Of a DNA stretch of 48,876 nucleotides, positions 1-9,211 are shown piece after piece. The position numbers and the translations under genes were made by a program. The stretch is from Nitriliruptoraceae bacterium. GTDB taxonomy: Bacteria; Actinomycetota; Nitriliruptoria; Nitriliruptorales; Nitriliruptoraceae. Where the stretch lies: NCBI GenBank assembly GCA_020832455.1, contig JAFIEQ010000012.1, positions 1-48,876 of the forward strand, read 5' to 3'. The notes under the pieces were generated by a model, which saw only the letters and a program-made list of their open reading frames with translations, made no database searches and was not told the DNA's origin. Each line of letters begins with the position of its first letter. Within the stretch, counting starts at the first letter, position 1.

Positions 1-70
<70 letters not shown>

Positions 71-91
71 CGACGGTGGTGCGTGCTGCTG

Positions 92-1330
92 CTACTCGAT
101 CAGTTCGAAGATGGTGAACATCGGCATGTACAGGGCGATGACCATGCCGCCCACGATCGCGCCGATGACGCCGATCATCAGCGGTTCCATCATCGCGGTG
201 AGCGACTCCGTGGTGGATTCGATCTCCATGTCGTAGAAGTCCGCGACCTTGGACAGCATCCCGTCGACGTTGCCGGTCTCCTCGCCCACCGCGATCATCT
301 GCACGACCATCGGGGGGAACACCTCGTGGGTGGACAGCGGCCGGTTGATCGACTCACCCTCGCGCACCGACTCCTGCACGTCGCGGACCGCCACGCTGAT
401 CGGGCCGTTGTTGACGGTGTCGGCGGTGATCTCCAGCGCCTGCAGGATCGGGACACCGGCCGCCATCAGGGTGGAGAGGTTGCGGGCGAAGCGGCTCAGC
501 GCGATCTTGTGGAACAGCGGGCCGAAGACGGGCAGCTTGAGCTTCAGCGCATCGAGCCCGTGGCGGCCCTTCTCCGTGGAGCGGATGCGCTTGTAGGTGA
601 ACCACACCGCCAGCGGGAGCCCGAGGTACAGGAGCACCCCGTAGATGGAGGTCACGAAGTCCGACAGGTTGACCAGCATCCGGGTCAGCCAGGGCAGTTC
701 CCCACCCAGGTCCGAGAACATGCCCTCGAAGGTCGGGACGATGAAGATCAGCATGATCGAGGACAGCGCGACGGCCATGACGAACACGATCACCGGGTAG
801 GTCATCGCGGACTTGATCTTCGCCCGCAGCTTGACGTCCGCCTCGTACATCGCGGCGACGCGCATCAGGACCTGGTCGAGCATCCCGGCGGCCTCACCGG
901 CACGGACCATGGCGATGAACAGCTTCGGGAACGCCTTCTCGTGCTCCGCCATCGCCCCGGAGAGCGAGTTGCCGGCCTCGACGGAGTTGCGGACCTCCTC
1001 GATGACCTCACCGAGCGCCTTGTTGGTCGTCTGCTCACGCAGGATCGACAGCGCCCGGATCAGCGACAGCCCGGAGTTGATCATGGTGGCGAACTGGCGC
1101 GAGAAGATCGCGAGGTCCCCCAGCCCGATCCGGTCGGAGATCCCCGGGATCCTGATCTCCATGTTCAGCCCGGTCTCCTTGACCGGGTCGATGGAGATGG
1201 GTGAGAAGCCCATGGACCGCAGCTTCGCGGCCACGGCCGCCTGCGTGTCGGCCTCGAGCTGCCCGGTGACGAGCTTCCCGGACCGGTCGCGGACCTGGTA
1301 GTCGAACTTGGTGAGCGTGGCGGTGGCCAT
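92..1330 (-). CDS. pilC: Type IV pilus inner-membrane platform protein PilC (GspF family)
   Basis: PilC is the polytopic membrane platform on which the PilB and PilT motors act to add or remove pilins. The 412-residue product has the usual family length and two T2SSF repeats (about residues 70-195 and 275-398). The first ends in the hydrophobic segment around MTYPVIVFVMAVAL; a second membrane segment lies near residue 225 and a third at the C-terminus (MMEPLMIGVIGAIVGGMV). The motif LSTLMAAGVPILQAL in the second repeat is typical of the family. The start is ATG and the stop TAG at 92-94, so the gene is complete although it abuts the corrupted window end. It is the last visible gene of the pilB-pilT-pilC run, 30 nt downstream of pilT. 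Pilins, prepilin peptidase and PilMNO are not in the window and may lie beyond the left edge. Confidence 0.95.
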   Translation of the reverse strand: MATATLTKFDYQVRDRSGKLVTGQLEADTQAAVAAKLRSMGFSPISIDPVKETGLNMEIRIPGISDRIGLGDLAIFSRQFATMINSGLSLIRALSILREQTTNKALGEVIEEVRNSVEAGNSLSGAMAEHEKAFPKLFIAMVRAGEAAGMLDQVLMRVAAMYEADVKLRAKIKSAMTYPVIVFVMAVALSSIMLIFIVPTFEGMFSDLGGELPWLTRMLVNLSDFVTSIYGVLLYLGLPLAVWFTYKRIRSTEKGRHGLDALKLKLPVFGPLFHKIALSRFARNLSTLMAAGVPILQALEITADTVNNGPISVAVRDVQESVREGESINRPLSTHEVFPPMVVQMIAVGEETGNVDGMLSKVADFYDMEIESTTESLTAMMEPLMIGVIGAIVGGMVIALYMPMFTIFELIE

Positions 1331-1360
1331 CGTCGTTCCTTGGGCTGCGGCGCGAGCCGG

Positions 1361-3088
1361 TCAGGCGCGACCGACGAGACGGTTGAACTCGTTGGGGTTG
1401 CTGCACTTCTCGAGCGCGGCGTCGTAGGTGATCTTGTTGGTCTTGACGAGCGTCGCGAGCGACTGGTCCATGGCGACCATCCCGTCCTTGGCCCCGGCCT
1501 GGATCGCGGAGTAGATCTGGTGGGTCTTGCCCTCCCGGATGAGGTTCTTGATCCCGGAGTTGGTCACCATGATCTCCACCGCGGCCGTGCGGCCCTTGCC
1601 GTCGGCGGTCTTCACCAGCGTCTGGCAGACCACGCCCTTGAGCGCGCCGGCGAGCATCACGCGGATCTGTTCCTGCTGGTGGGGCGGGAACACGTCGATG
1701 ATGCGGTCCACCGACTGCGGGGCGTCCTGGGTGTGCAGCGTGCCGAAGACGAGGTGGCCGGTCTCCGCGGCGGTCAGGGCGATCTGGATGGTCTCCAGGT
1801 CACGCATCTCCCCGACCAGGATGATGTCGGGGTCCTGACGCAGCACGTGCTTGAGCGCCGGGGCGAACCCGTGGGTGTCGGTCCCGACCTCACGCTGGTT
1901 GATCACGGAGCGCTTGTGGTCGTGGAGGAACTCGATCGGGTCCTCCACCGTCATGATGTGGGCCTGCCGGTTGCGGTTGGCCAGGTCGATCAACGAGGCG
2001 AGCGTGGTCGACTTCCCGGACCCGGTGGGACCGGTCACCAGCACGAACCCGCGCGGCAGGTAGGCGAAGTTGGACACCTGCTCCGGGATCCCGAGGTTCT
2101 CCAGCGGGAGGATCTCGAAGGGGATGACGCGCATCACGGAGCCGACCGCGTCGCGCTGCATGAACACGTTGACACGGAAGCGCGCCAGCCCCGGGATCGA
2201 GTAGCTCATGTCGAGCTCGAGCTCGTTCTCGAACGCCTCGCGCTGCTTCTGGGTCATGATCGCGTAGAGCAGCTTCTGTAGCTCGTCGGGCACCAGGACC
2301 GGGAACTCGTCGAGGTGGGTGAGCTCACCGTTCACGCGCACCGCCGGCGGGATCCCAGCCGTGAGGTGCAGGTCGGAGCCGCCGCGCTCCACCATCGTCT
2401 TGAGCAGCTCGTCGAGGTCGAGGCTGGCCTCCTCCTCGGAGCGGACCTTGCGCTCGTCGATCTCCACGTGCGCGGACCCGCGGTCGGTCATCGCCGGCGC
2501 GCTCTCCGGCACCAGCGGGCGCGCTGCGGCGAGCTCGCTCACGGCGGGTGTCGGTGGAGCCTCGGCGGGTGCCGCGACGCCGTTGCCGCCCGTCATGGCG
2601 TGCAGCGGGGTCCGGACCGGCTCGCTCGGCGCCGCCGCGGCGGCCGACATCGCCGGCGCCAGGTCGCGGGCGTGGACCTCGATGGCCTCGACGAGCGCGC
2701 GGCGCGGCGCCAGCGCGAGCGTGACCGGCAGGCCGATCAGCTCGGCCAGGACCGGCTCGATCTCCCCGCGGATGTTGGGGTCCGCGATGGCCACGACGAC
2801 GTCGTTGGCGTCCCCGAACCCGACCGGCAGGGCGGTGAGCCGCTGTGCCTCGACCGGGTCGAGCATGCTTGCCGCGGTCGCATCGACCGACGCACCATCC
2901 ACCTCGGCGTAGGGCATGCCCAGCGACACCGCGAAGGCGCGCACGAGGTCGGCCTCGCCGGCGAGCTTGAGCTCGACCAGCGCCCGGGTCAGGTTGCCCC
3001 CGGTCTGCTCCTGGTGGGCCTGTGCACGTGCGAGCTGCTCGTGGTCGAGCACGCCGTGCTCGATCAGGATCTCTCCGAGCCGCGCCAT
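1361..3088 (-). CDS. pilT: PilT-type pilus retraction ATPase with an added MshEN-like N-terminal domain
   Basis: Hexameric ATPase predicted to power pilus retraction. The C-terminal half (about residues 225-575) is PilT-like: Walker [11 protein letters not shown] with Lys359, Walker B-type DPDIILVGEMRD, conserved LHT in the His box, and the SGIKNLIREGKTHQI helix that corresponds to the PilT AIRNLIRE hallmark. It lacks the Cys-pair zinc motif present in the PilB next door. Unlike the roughly 350-residue canonical PilT, this protein has 575 residues. Residues 1 to about 135 form an MshEN/T2SSE_N domain beginning RLGEILIEHGVLDHEQL, joined by an Ala/Pro-rich linker (about 136-215). The ATG at 3088 is preceded by an AAGGA Shine-Dalgarno and places the MshEN motif at the very N-terminus; an in-frame upstream extension has no such support. 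It lies 29 nt after pilB. Confidence 0.9.
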   Translation of the reverse strand: MARLGEILIEHGVLDHEQLARAQAHQEQTGGNLTRALVELKLAGEADLVRAFAVSLGMPYAEVDGASVDATAASMLDPVEAQRLTALPVGFGDANDVVVAIADPNIRGEIEPVLAELIGLPVTLALAPRRALVEAIEVHARDLAPAMSAAAAAPSEPVRTPLHAMTGGNGVAAPAEAPPTPAVSELAAARPLVPESAPAMTDRGSAHVEIDERKVRSEEEASLDLDELLKTMVERGGSDLHLTAGIPPAVRVNGELTHLDEFPVLVPDELQKLLYAIMTQKQREAFENELELDMSYSIPGLARFRVNVFMQRDAVGSVMRVIPFEILPLENLGIPEQVSNFAYLPRGFVLVTGPTGSGKSTTLASLIDLANRNRQAHIMTVEDPIEFLHDHKRSVINQREVGTDTHGFAPALKHVLRQDPDIILVGEMRDLETIQIALTAAETGHLVFGTLHTQDAPQSVDRIIDVFPPHQQEQIRVMLAGALKGVVCQTLVKTADGKGRTAAVEIMVTNSGIKNLIREGKTHQIYSAIQAGAKDGMVAMDQSLATLVKTNKITYDAALEKCSNPNEFNRLVGRA

Positions 3089-3117
3089 GGTGGGTCCTTC
3101 GTGGTGGTGGTGACGGG

Positions 3118-4782
3118 TCAGACGACGACGCGTCCGACCTCTTCGATGGTGGTGCGGCCGAGCAGCACCTTGGCCAGGCCGTCCTCGCGGAGCAGCCGCA
3201 TCCCCTGCTCGACCGCCACGCGGGTGATCTCTTCCGTGGACGCCCGTGCGACGGCGAGCCGCTCGATCTCCTCGGTCACGGTCAGCACCTCGTGGATCGC
3301 GAGCCGGCCCCGGTAGCCGCCGGAGCACGCACTGCACCCCACGGCCGTCGGGATCGGCGGACGTTCCTCGATGACGTCGTCACCGAAGCCGGCGGCCTTG
3401 AGCATCTCCGGCTCGGGCTCCACCCACTCCACGCACTTGCTGCACACCTTGCGGGCCAGGCGTTGCGCGAGGACGCAGTCCACCGCGGAGCCGACGAGGA
3501 AGGGCTCGATGCCCATCTCCGTGAGCCGGGTCACCGCGGACGGGGCGTCGTTGGTGTGCAGGGTGGAGAGCACGAGGTGGCCGGTGAGCGCGGCCTCGAT
3601 GCCGATGTGCGCCGTCTCCCGGTCGCGCATCTCCCCCACCAGCACGATGTCGGGGTCCTGGCGCAGGATGGAGCGCAGCGCCGTCGCGAAGGTCAGCCCG
3701 ACCTTGTTGTTGACCTGGACCTGGCTGATCCCCGGCAGCTGGTACTCGACCGGGTCCTCCGTGGTGACGATGTTGACGCCGGGCTGGTTGACGACGTTCA
3801 GCGTGGCGTAGAGCGTGGTCGACTTCCCCGACCCGGTCGGACCGGTCACCAGGATCATCCCGTAGGGCTTGCGGTACGCCTCCTCGAAACGGCGGTGGTT
3901 GTGGTCGAGGAAGCCGAGGTCGTCCAGCGAGAGCATCACCGACGTCTTGTCGAGGATGCGCATCACGACCTTCTCGCCGTAGACCGTCGGCAGGGTGGAG
4001 AACCGCAGGTCGATGGCCTTGCCGTGGACGTTGAGCGAGATGCGCCCGTCCTGGGGGATCCGCCGCTCCGCGATGTCGACGTCCGCCATAATCTTCAGGC
4101 GGCTGATGACCCCGGACTGGATCGAGCGCGGGCTCTTCATGACCTCGTGGAGCACGCCGTCGATGCGGTAGCGGACCCGCAGTTCCTTCTCGCCGGGCTC
4201 GATGTGGATGTCGGACGCGCCGTCGGCGACCGCCTGGCTGATGAGCAGGTTGACGAACTTGACGATCGGGGCGTCCTCGGTGACCGCGTGCAGGTCCGCG
4301 AGGTCGGCCAGGTCGTCGTCGCCACCGGTGAGGTCGTCGGCGATCGACTCGATGTCGTCGGCCATCGTGGCGTACTTGGCGATCGCCGAGGTGACGTCGT
4401 CCTTGGTGGCGACGACCGCCTTGACCTCCATCTTGGTGATGGTGCGCACGTCGTCGATGGCGACGACGTTGGACGGGTCGCTCATCGCCACGACGAGCTT
4501 GCCGTCCTCGAAGGCGATCGGCAGGACCCCGTGGCGACGCATGATCGTGTCGGAGAGCATCGTGGCGGCCCGGGCGTCGACCTCGGCGGAATCCAGGTCG
4601 ACGAACTCCAGCCCGATCTGGGTCGCCAAGGCGGCGACGAGGTCCTTCTCGGTGACCATCGACGAATCGACCAGCACGCGGCCGAGTGAGCGGTTGGTGG
4701 CCCGCTGCTGGTCCTCCGCGTCGCGCAGCTGCTGATCGCTGATCAGCCCGCGATCGACCAGGATCTGTCCCAGGTTCCTCAT
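3118..4782 (-). CDS. pilB: Type IV pilus extension ATPase PilB
   Basis: PilB/GspE-family hexameric ATPase that drives pilus assembly. Domain order in the 554-residue product: MshEN N-terminal domain (about 1-140), an acidic linker ([12 protein letters not shown]), then the ATPase core with the ASDIHIEP motif, Walker [11 protein letters not shown] (Lys320), the Asp box, [12 protein letters not shown] and the His box LSTLHTND. A zinc-binding tetracysteine motif (Cys447, Cys450, Cys483, Cys486) is present, typical of PilB/GspE and absent from PilT. The MshEN part keeps the LGxxLV...G.I pattern that in MshE and some PilB proteins forms a cyclic di-GMP site. The ATG overlaps the stop of the upstream GTPase gene by four bases (ATGA at 4779-4782), so the two are probably translationally coupled. 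Confidence 0.95.
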   Translation of the reverse strand: MRNLGQILVDRGLISDQQLRDAEDQQRATNRSLGRVLVDSSMVTEKDLVAALATQIGLEFVDLDSAEVDARAATMLSDTIMRRHGVLPIAFEDGKLVVAMSDPSNVVAIDDVRTITKMEVKAVVATKDDVTSAIAKYATMADDIESIADDLTGGDDDLADLADLHAVTEDAPIVKFVNLLISQAVADGASDIHIEPGEKELRVRYRIDGVLHEVMKSPRSIQSGVISRLKIMADVDIAERRIPQDGRISLNVHGKAIDLRFSTLPTVYGEKVVMRILDKTSVMLSLDDLGFLDHNHRRFEEAYRKPYGMILVTGPTGSGKSTTLYATLNVVNQPGVNIVTTEDPVEYQLPGISQVQVNNKVGLTFATALRSILRQDPDIVLVGEMRDRETAHIGIEAALTGHLVLSTLHTNDAPSAVTRLTEMGIEPFLVGSAVDCVLAQRLARKVCSKCVEWVEPEPEMLKAAGFGDDVIEERPPIPTAVGCSACSGGYRGRLAIHEVLTVTEEIERLAVARASTEEITRVAVEQGMRLLREDGLAKVLLGRTTIEEVGRVVV

Positions 4783-5378
4783 CCGGCCTCTCCCCCGACG
4801 ACGCTGAGCTGCGGTGCGGTCTCCAACTGGGCGCGGACCTGCTCGAGCAGGGCCACGATCGCGTCACGGACCTCGGCACGATCCCGCGCATCCGCGGTCA
4901 GGACGGGGACCTCGTCGGGCACACCGACCGCGGCCCGGATCCGTGCCACCTCGGCGTCGCTGCAGCCGTCGCACTTGTTGACCACGACGATGTAGGGCAC
5001 CTCCGCGAGCTTGGTGAAGTGCTCGCGGATGCGTCGTGCCTCGTCGTAGGAGTCCGGACGGGCAGCGTCCACGACGAGCACGAAGCCGAGCATCCCCTCG
5101 GCCAGGATGTCCCACATGAACTCGAAGCGTTCCTGCCCGGGCGTGCCGAACAGGTACAGCGCGAGCCCCTCACCGACGCTGATCCGGCCGAAGTCCATCG
5201 CGACCGTGGTCTGTGGCGAGGAGGTGCCGTCCGGACGGTCGGAGACGGCCCGCTCCGTGGAGAGCACCGTGACCTCGGAGATGGTCCGGATCAGGGTGCT
5301 CTTGCCCGCGTCGAAGGGGCCCGTGACCACGATCTTGGTGGTCCGGCTCCGGCGGCGACGGGTGATGGGGGCGCTCAT
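4779..5378 (-). CDS. MglA/CvnD-like small Ras-type GTPase
   Basis: Small GTP-binding protein of 199 residues, with a basic N-terminus (TRRRRSR) before the fold. Visible motifs: P-loop GPFDAGKST at residues 20-28, FGTPGQERF at 77-85 (switch II), and base-recognition NKCD at 134-137. The GTPGQ variant and the [11 protein letters not shown] switch I stretch resemble the bacterial family that includes the GTPases of actinobacterial conservons (CvnD). Such proteins usually act with Roadblock/LC7 partners, and one is encoded two genes upstream. The gene overlaps both neighbours by four bases: ATGA at 5375-5378 with the DUF4388 gene and at 4779-4782 with pilB. Context suggests a switch acting on pilus motors, but its direct target is inference. 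Confidence 0.85.
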   Translation of the reverse strand: MSAPITRRRRSRTTKIVVTGPFDAGKSTLIRTISEVTVLSTERAVSDRPDGTSSPQTTVAMDFGRISVGEGLALYLFGTPGQERFEFMWDILAEGMLGFVLVVDAARPDSYDEARRIREHFTKLAEVPYIVVVNKCDGCSDAEVARIRAAVGVPDEVPVLTADARDRAEVRDAIVALLEQVRAQLETAPQLSVVGGEAG

Positions 5379-6490
5379 GACAACGTCCTGATCCCGGAGA
5401 TGAGGCGGTCGACGAGCTCCACGTCGACGCTCGGGTCGGTGCGCAGCTTCGGGCGCGACGACGCGCCTTGGGCACCGGTCTCGGCGGGCGTCGGCTCGGG
5501 GGCTCGGGGCGCTGCCGACGCGTCGTCCACGGGCTCGGCGTCGGCGTTGGCACTGGCGGCCCCGGTGTCCTCGGACCCGCCGGGGGTGTCCGTCGGTGTG
5601 GCCGGGTGCGTCGAGGCGGCGGGGGCCTGCGACGCGGCGCCGTCGACCGTTGCCCCGTTGACCGCGGCGCCGCTGCCCGGTGCCGGGACCTCCTGCGCGG
5701 GCTCGACGTGCCCGCCGACGCGCTCCTCGAGCTCACGGAGCACGGTCTGCGCCCTCACCAGCCGGTCGAGCGCGATGCGGTCGTCCCCGGCGCCGAAGCC
5801 GACGATGCCGGCCTCGTGCAGTGCCAGCAGGCCACGGCGTACGTCGTAGTCCCCGCGGCCGGTCAACGCGACCAGGTCGGCGATGGTGCGTGCCCCATCG
5901 ATCAGCCCGATGAGCTGCCAGGCGTCCGGGCCGAGGTCGAGGTCGGCGTCCCCGGACGGCTCGGTGATGGTCACCGGCGTGTCCGGCGCACCCGTCTCGG
6001 CCTCGATCCGGGGCCAGCGTTGCCGACGCTCGCGGGCGGCCTCGAGCAGCTCGGCGACCGCGTGGGTCTCCAGGGCCGCGATGTCGTCGGGCAGCTCCCC
6101 GGCCTCGAACCGGAAGGTGCCCTCCGGCCAGCCCAGCAGGTCGAAGACCGCGTCGACCGTCTGTTCGTGCAGGACCCGGGTCAGCACCTCGTTGGGGATG
6201 CGTGACGCGGCCCGCAGGGCGGTGAGCAGCTCCAGATCGGTGGGCAGGGTGTCGAGCTCACCGAGGATCTCGCGCAGCATCGCGGCGTCCATCAGGCCAC
6301 GTCCGACCAGGCGCCGGGCGAACTGCAGACGGCCGGCGTCGGCGGTCGCGTCCAGCACCCCACCGCCGCGCACGGCGATCCGCCCGCCCCGGACGAGTCC
6401 GTGGACGTGCAGCTGCCCGGACTTCCCCGTGGCCTCCAGGAAGGCCAGGATCTCGTCGAGGGTGAAGTCGCTCAGCTCACCGTGCAGCAT
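5375..6490 (-). CDS. DUF4388 (PATAN) domain protein with disordered linker and conserved tail
   Basis: 371-residue cytosolic protein of unknown molecular function. Residues 1 to about 155 match the DUF4388/PATAN style (start [20 protein letters not shown], then [21 protein letters not shown] and [17 protein letters not shown]). Residues about 188-245 look like a small winged-helix-type domain ([20 protein letters not shown]). Residues about 262-350 are a Pro/Ala/Thr/Glu-rich, probably disordered linker, and the last 17 residues form a hydrophobic amphipathic-looking tail ([15 protein letters not shown]). PATAN domains are known in cyanobacterial regulators of pilus-based phototaxis, where a PATAN protein binds PilB. 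The ATG at 6490 gives the standard family N-terminus and overlaps the upstream Roadblock gene by 14 nt; the 3' end overlaps the GTPase gene by ATGA. Confidence 0.82.
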   Translation of the reverse strand: MLHGELSDFTLDEILAFLEATGKSGQLHVHGLVRGGRIAVRGGGVLDATADAGRLQFARRLVGRGLMDAAMLREILGELDTLPTDLELLTALRAASRIPNEVLTRVLHEQTVDAVFDLLGWPEGTFRFEAGELPDDIAALETHAVAELLEAARERRQRWPRIEAETGAPDTPVTITEPSGDADLDLGPDAWQLIGLIDGARTIADLVALTGRGDYDVRRGLLALHEAGIVGFGAGDDRIALDRLVRAQTVLRELEERVGGHVEPAQEVPAPGSGAAVNGATVDGAASQAPAASTHPATPTDTPGGSEDTGAASANADAEPVDDASAAPRAPEPTPAETGAQGASSRPKLRTDPSVDVELVDRLISGIRTLS

Positions 6491-7043
6491 CGGCCACCCC
6501 CGGGGACGGCCAGGCGGCACCGTCGGTCTGTCCGTCACGGACGAGGTCGAGCGCTGGCGCGGTCGGCGCGGGGGCGGGGGACGGCGACGGCGCCGGGGAA
6601 GCGGACGTCGCCTGGGCGGCGGCAGGCTGGGTGGCCGGCGCGGCGGCGGGCTCTGCCACCGGGGCGGCCAGCACCTCGCCGATGCGGGTCGCGGCCCGGC
6701 GCATCTCGAAGAGCATGAACCCGATCTTGGCCTGGCGCGAGGCGACCGCGGCCAGCACGGCCTGGTCCTGGGCACTCATCAGGAAGACGAACCCGTGATC
6801 TCCCTCGACGAAGACCTGGTTGAGCTGCCCCCGACCGAGACCGATCGCCGCCTGTTCCCCGAGCGAGAGCAGCGCGGCGCTCATCGCACCGAGCCGGTCC
6901 TCCTCCATGCTGTCGGGCACCGCGCTTGCCATCGGCAGCCCGTCGAAGGAGACGACGGCCGCCGCCTCGACGTCCGGCGAGCTGTGGATGAAGTCATCCA
7001 GCGCCGCAGCCAGACGGCCGGATCGGGTTGCAGTCAGGCTCAT
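6477..7043 (-). CDS. Roadblock/LC7-domain protein (MglB/CvnB-like)
   Basis: 188-residue protein. Residues 1 to about 125 form one Roadblock/LC7 domain (LAAALDDFIHSSPDVEAAAVVSFDG style opening, central LSLGEQAAIGLGRGQLNQVFVEG, then a final helix with MLFEMRRAATRIGEVL). Family members such as MglB or CvnB dimerise and regulate small Ras-like GTPases, sometimes as activating proteins. A Pro/Ala/Ser-rich tail follows from about residue 127, probably unstructured. The ATG at 7043 has a strong GGAGGT Shine-Dalgarno. A 120-nt gap separates it from aroE upstream, the largest break in this part of the run, so a promoter for the pilus-control operon may lie at 7044-7163. It is the first gene of the Roadblock - DUF4388 - GTPase - pilB - pilT - pilC series. 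Confidence 0.88.
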   Translation of the reverse strand: MSLTATRSGRLAAALDDFIHSSPDVEAAAVVSFDGLPMASAVPDSMEEDRLGAMSAALLSLGEQAAIGLGRGQLNQVFVEGDHGFVFLMSAQDQAVLAAVASRQAKIGFMLFEMRRAATRIGEVLAAPVAEPAAAPATQPAAAQATSASPAPSPSPAPAPTAPALDLVRDGQTDGAAWPSPGVADAAR

Positions 7044-7163
7044 CGCGGACCTCCGGGGTTCTGCGACGCGCCCCATCGATCGGCACGGCGGGACCCCCGG
7101 TCGACCACCGAGGTGACAGCGTCGTGCTCATCGCATCGGCCGACAACGCCGCCGGCTTGAGCG

Positions 7164-8063
7164 TCAAGCGCGGGAACGCGCCGCCAACGCCGCCTCGAGC
7201 GCCGTGGCCATGACCTCGCGGGGCGCCGGGCGCCCGGTCCAGATCGCGTAGCTGCGGGCGGCCTGGCCCAGCAGCATCCCAAGCCCGTGCTGCGTCAACG
7301 CACCGGCGCGGCGCGCCGCGGCGAGGAAGGGGGTCTCGATCGGGTCGTAGACCAGGTCGCTGGCCACCTGGTCGGCCCGCAGCGCCATCAGCGGCGCCGG
7401 TAGGTCCTCTCCGCCCATCCCCAGCGGCGTGGCGTTCACGACCAACCGCGCCGCGGCGACACGCTCGGCCAGGGCTGCGGCGTCGTCCACCAGCACACCG
7501 TCCGCCGCACGTGCGCCCGCCGCACCAGCGAGCGCCACCAGGTCCGCGACGGCCGCCTCCCGACGGCCGGCCACCACCACCTCGGCCCCGCGCCGCCCGA
7601 GCGCGACGGCGGTCGCGCGGGCGGCCCCTCCGGTGCCCAGCACCAGGGCCGACACGCCCTCGAGCCCACCGTCGAGGTGGTCGTCGAGTTCCTGGCGCCA
7701 GGCGTCCAGCAACCCGCGGGCGTCGGTGTTGTCGCCGTGCAACGACCCGTCGACGACGCGCAGGGTGTTCACCGCGCCGATCAGGTCGGCTTCCTCGCTG
7801 CGCACCGCACAGGCTTCGAACACCGCCCGCTTGTGCGGGACGGTGACGTTCGCGCCCACCGCCCCGGTGGCGACCAGCGTCTCGAGCGCCGCCGACAGCC
7901 CGGCCGGGGGCACGTCCCAGGCGAGGTAGATCAGGTCGAGGCCGTCGGCCGCGAACGCGGCGTTGTGTATCGGCGGGGACAACGAGTGACCCGCGGGGTG
8001 CCCGAGCAGCACGACCGCGCGGGTCGCAGCCGTCGGCCAACCGCCCGCCGCGTCCCGACTCAC
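7164..8063 (-). CDS. aroE: Shikimate dehydrogenase
   Basis: NADP-dependent reduction of 3-dehydroshikimate to shikimate in the aromatic amino acid pathway. The 299-residue product carries the shikimate-binding Ser pair in GHSLSPPIHN (Ser27, Ser29), the catalytic Lys78 in NVTVPHK, the NTD of DNTDARGL, the nucleotide-binding GTGGAARA loop, and a C-terminal GLGMLLGQAA helix. I chose the GTG at 8063 because it forms a GTGA overlap with the mltG stop, the pattern seen throughout this region; an ATG six codons upstream is the alternative. The mltG-aroE adjacency is conserved in actinobacteria (M. tuberculosis Rv2553c-Rv2552c). Confidence 0.93.
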   Translation of the reverse strand: MSRDAAGGWPTAATRAVVLLGHPAGHSLSPPIHNAAFAADGLDLIYLAWDVPPAGLSAALETLVATGAVGANVTVPHKRAVFEACAVRSEEADLIGAVNTLRVVDGSLHGDNTDARGLLDAWRQELDDHLDGGLEGVSALVLGTGGAARATAVALGRRGAEVVVAGRREAAVADLVALAGAAGARAADGVLVDDAAALAERVAAARLVVNATPLGMGGEDLPAPLMALRADQVASDLVYDPIETPFLAAARRAGALTQHGLGMLLGQAARSYAIWTGRPAPREVMATALEAALAARSRA

Positions 8064-9163
8064 CCGAACACGTCCTGGCACCGGCCGGCCTCGCGGAAGT
8101 CCGCCACGTTGGCGTTGTGCTCCTCCCCGGTCTCCGCGAACCGGTGGGTCCCGTCGCAGGCCGGATCGAGCACGTAGAAGAAGAACGGCACGTCGGCCGG
8201 ATCGAAGGCCGCCCGCAGCGCCGCGGCCCCGAAGCCGGCGATCGGCCCCGGCGGCAGCCCTCCGATCCGGTAGGTGTTGTACGGGCTGTCCACCTCGAGG
8301 TCCTCGAGCAGGACGATGCCCTCCGGCGCCCCACCCACCGCGAACACGACCGTGGCGTCGATCTGCAACTGCATGCCGTCGTCGAGGCGGTTGCGGATGA
8401 CCCCCGCCACGGTGGACCGCTCCTCGTCGACCCGCGTCTCGCGCTCGATCAGGCTGGCGATGATGAGCTTCTCGTAGAGCTCCTCGTCGCTCATGCCCTC
8501 GCGCTGGTCCTCGGGGATGCGACCGAGCTGGACGGTGAGCTGATCCGCCATCAGCTGCAGCACGTCGCGCGCACTGGCCTGGTCGTCGATCTCGTAGGTC
8601 TCGGGGAAGAACACCCCCTCGAACGGGAAGATGTCCTCGTCGCGCTCGGAGGGTTCGGGGATCACCGACGGGATGCGCAGCAGACCCGGCGCGTCCGCGC
8701 CGGCCTGCAGTCGGGCGTCGAGCACCTCCTCGAAGTCCTCGACCTCGAACGCGTCGAACTGCCCGGCGAGCTCCTCGAGCGTCTGCTCCACGCTGTAGCC
8801 CTCGCGGACGGTGAAGCGGATCGATGGCGGCGCCAGCGGTCCGGCCGCGAGCACCTCGATGGCCTCGTCGATGTCCATCCCGGTCTCGAGCTCGAACAGC
8901 CCGGGCTGCAGCGACTGGGCGAGCCCCGTCTCGTCCGCCCGCAGGCGGAAGCGCACGGGGCTGCGCAGCACCCCGAGCTCCGCCAGGTCGTCACCGACCA
9001 TGCGCACCGTCGCTCCCCGCTCGACGTTGTACTCGACCGGCTCCCCGGCCACGACCTCGTCGGCGAACCAGGTCGTGTCGACGTACCACAGGCCCCCGGC
9101 CACCGCGCCGAGCGCCAGGGCCCCGAACGCGAGGAACCAGCGAGAGCCGCGGCTGAGTGCCAT
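8060..9163 (-). CDS. mltG: Endolytic murein transglycosylase MltG (YceG-like)
   Basis: Membrane-anchored lytic transglycosylase that cleaves nascent glycan strands and is thought to end peptidoglycan chain growth. The 367-residue protein has one N-terminal membrane helix (WFLAFGALALGAVAGGLWYV, about residues 9-28), a LysM-like region (VERGATVRMVGDDLAELGV) and the catalytic domain with ASLIERET, whose Glu240 matches the catalytic Glu of E. coli MltG. Family motifs FPFEGVFFPETY and SPYNTYRIGGLPPGPI are intact. The ATG at 9163 has an AAGGA Shine-Dalgarno eight bases upstream. It lies 48 nt downstream of ruvX and overlaps aroE. Confidence 0.95.
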   Translation of the reverse strand: MALSRGSRWFLAFGALALGAVAGGLWYVDTTWFADEVVAGEPVEYNVERGATVRMVGDDLAELGVLRSPVRFRLRADETGLAQSLQPGLFELETGMDIDEAIEVLAAGPLAPPSIRFTVREGYSVEQTLEELAGQFDAFEVEDFEEVLDARLQAGADAPGLLRIPSVIPEPSERDEDIFPFEGVFFPETYEIDDQASARDVLQLMADQLTVQLGRIPEDQREGMSDEELYEKLIIASLIERETRVDEERSTVAGVIRNRLDDGMQLQIDATVVFAVGGAPEGIVLLEDLEVDSPYNTYRIGGLPPGPIAGFGAAALRAAFDPADVPFFFYVLDPACDGTHRFAETGEEHNANVADFREAGRCQDVFG

Positions 9164-9211
9164 GTCACGTCCTTGGGATCACGGAGGGTCGGAAGGGACC
9201 GGCCGGCCGGG

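Noticed and set aside
1361-3088. The PilT-type gene as a second PilB
   Set aside because: It lacks the Cys-pair zinc motif and has the SGIKNLIREGKTHQI retraction-ATPase helix.
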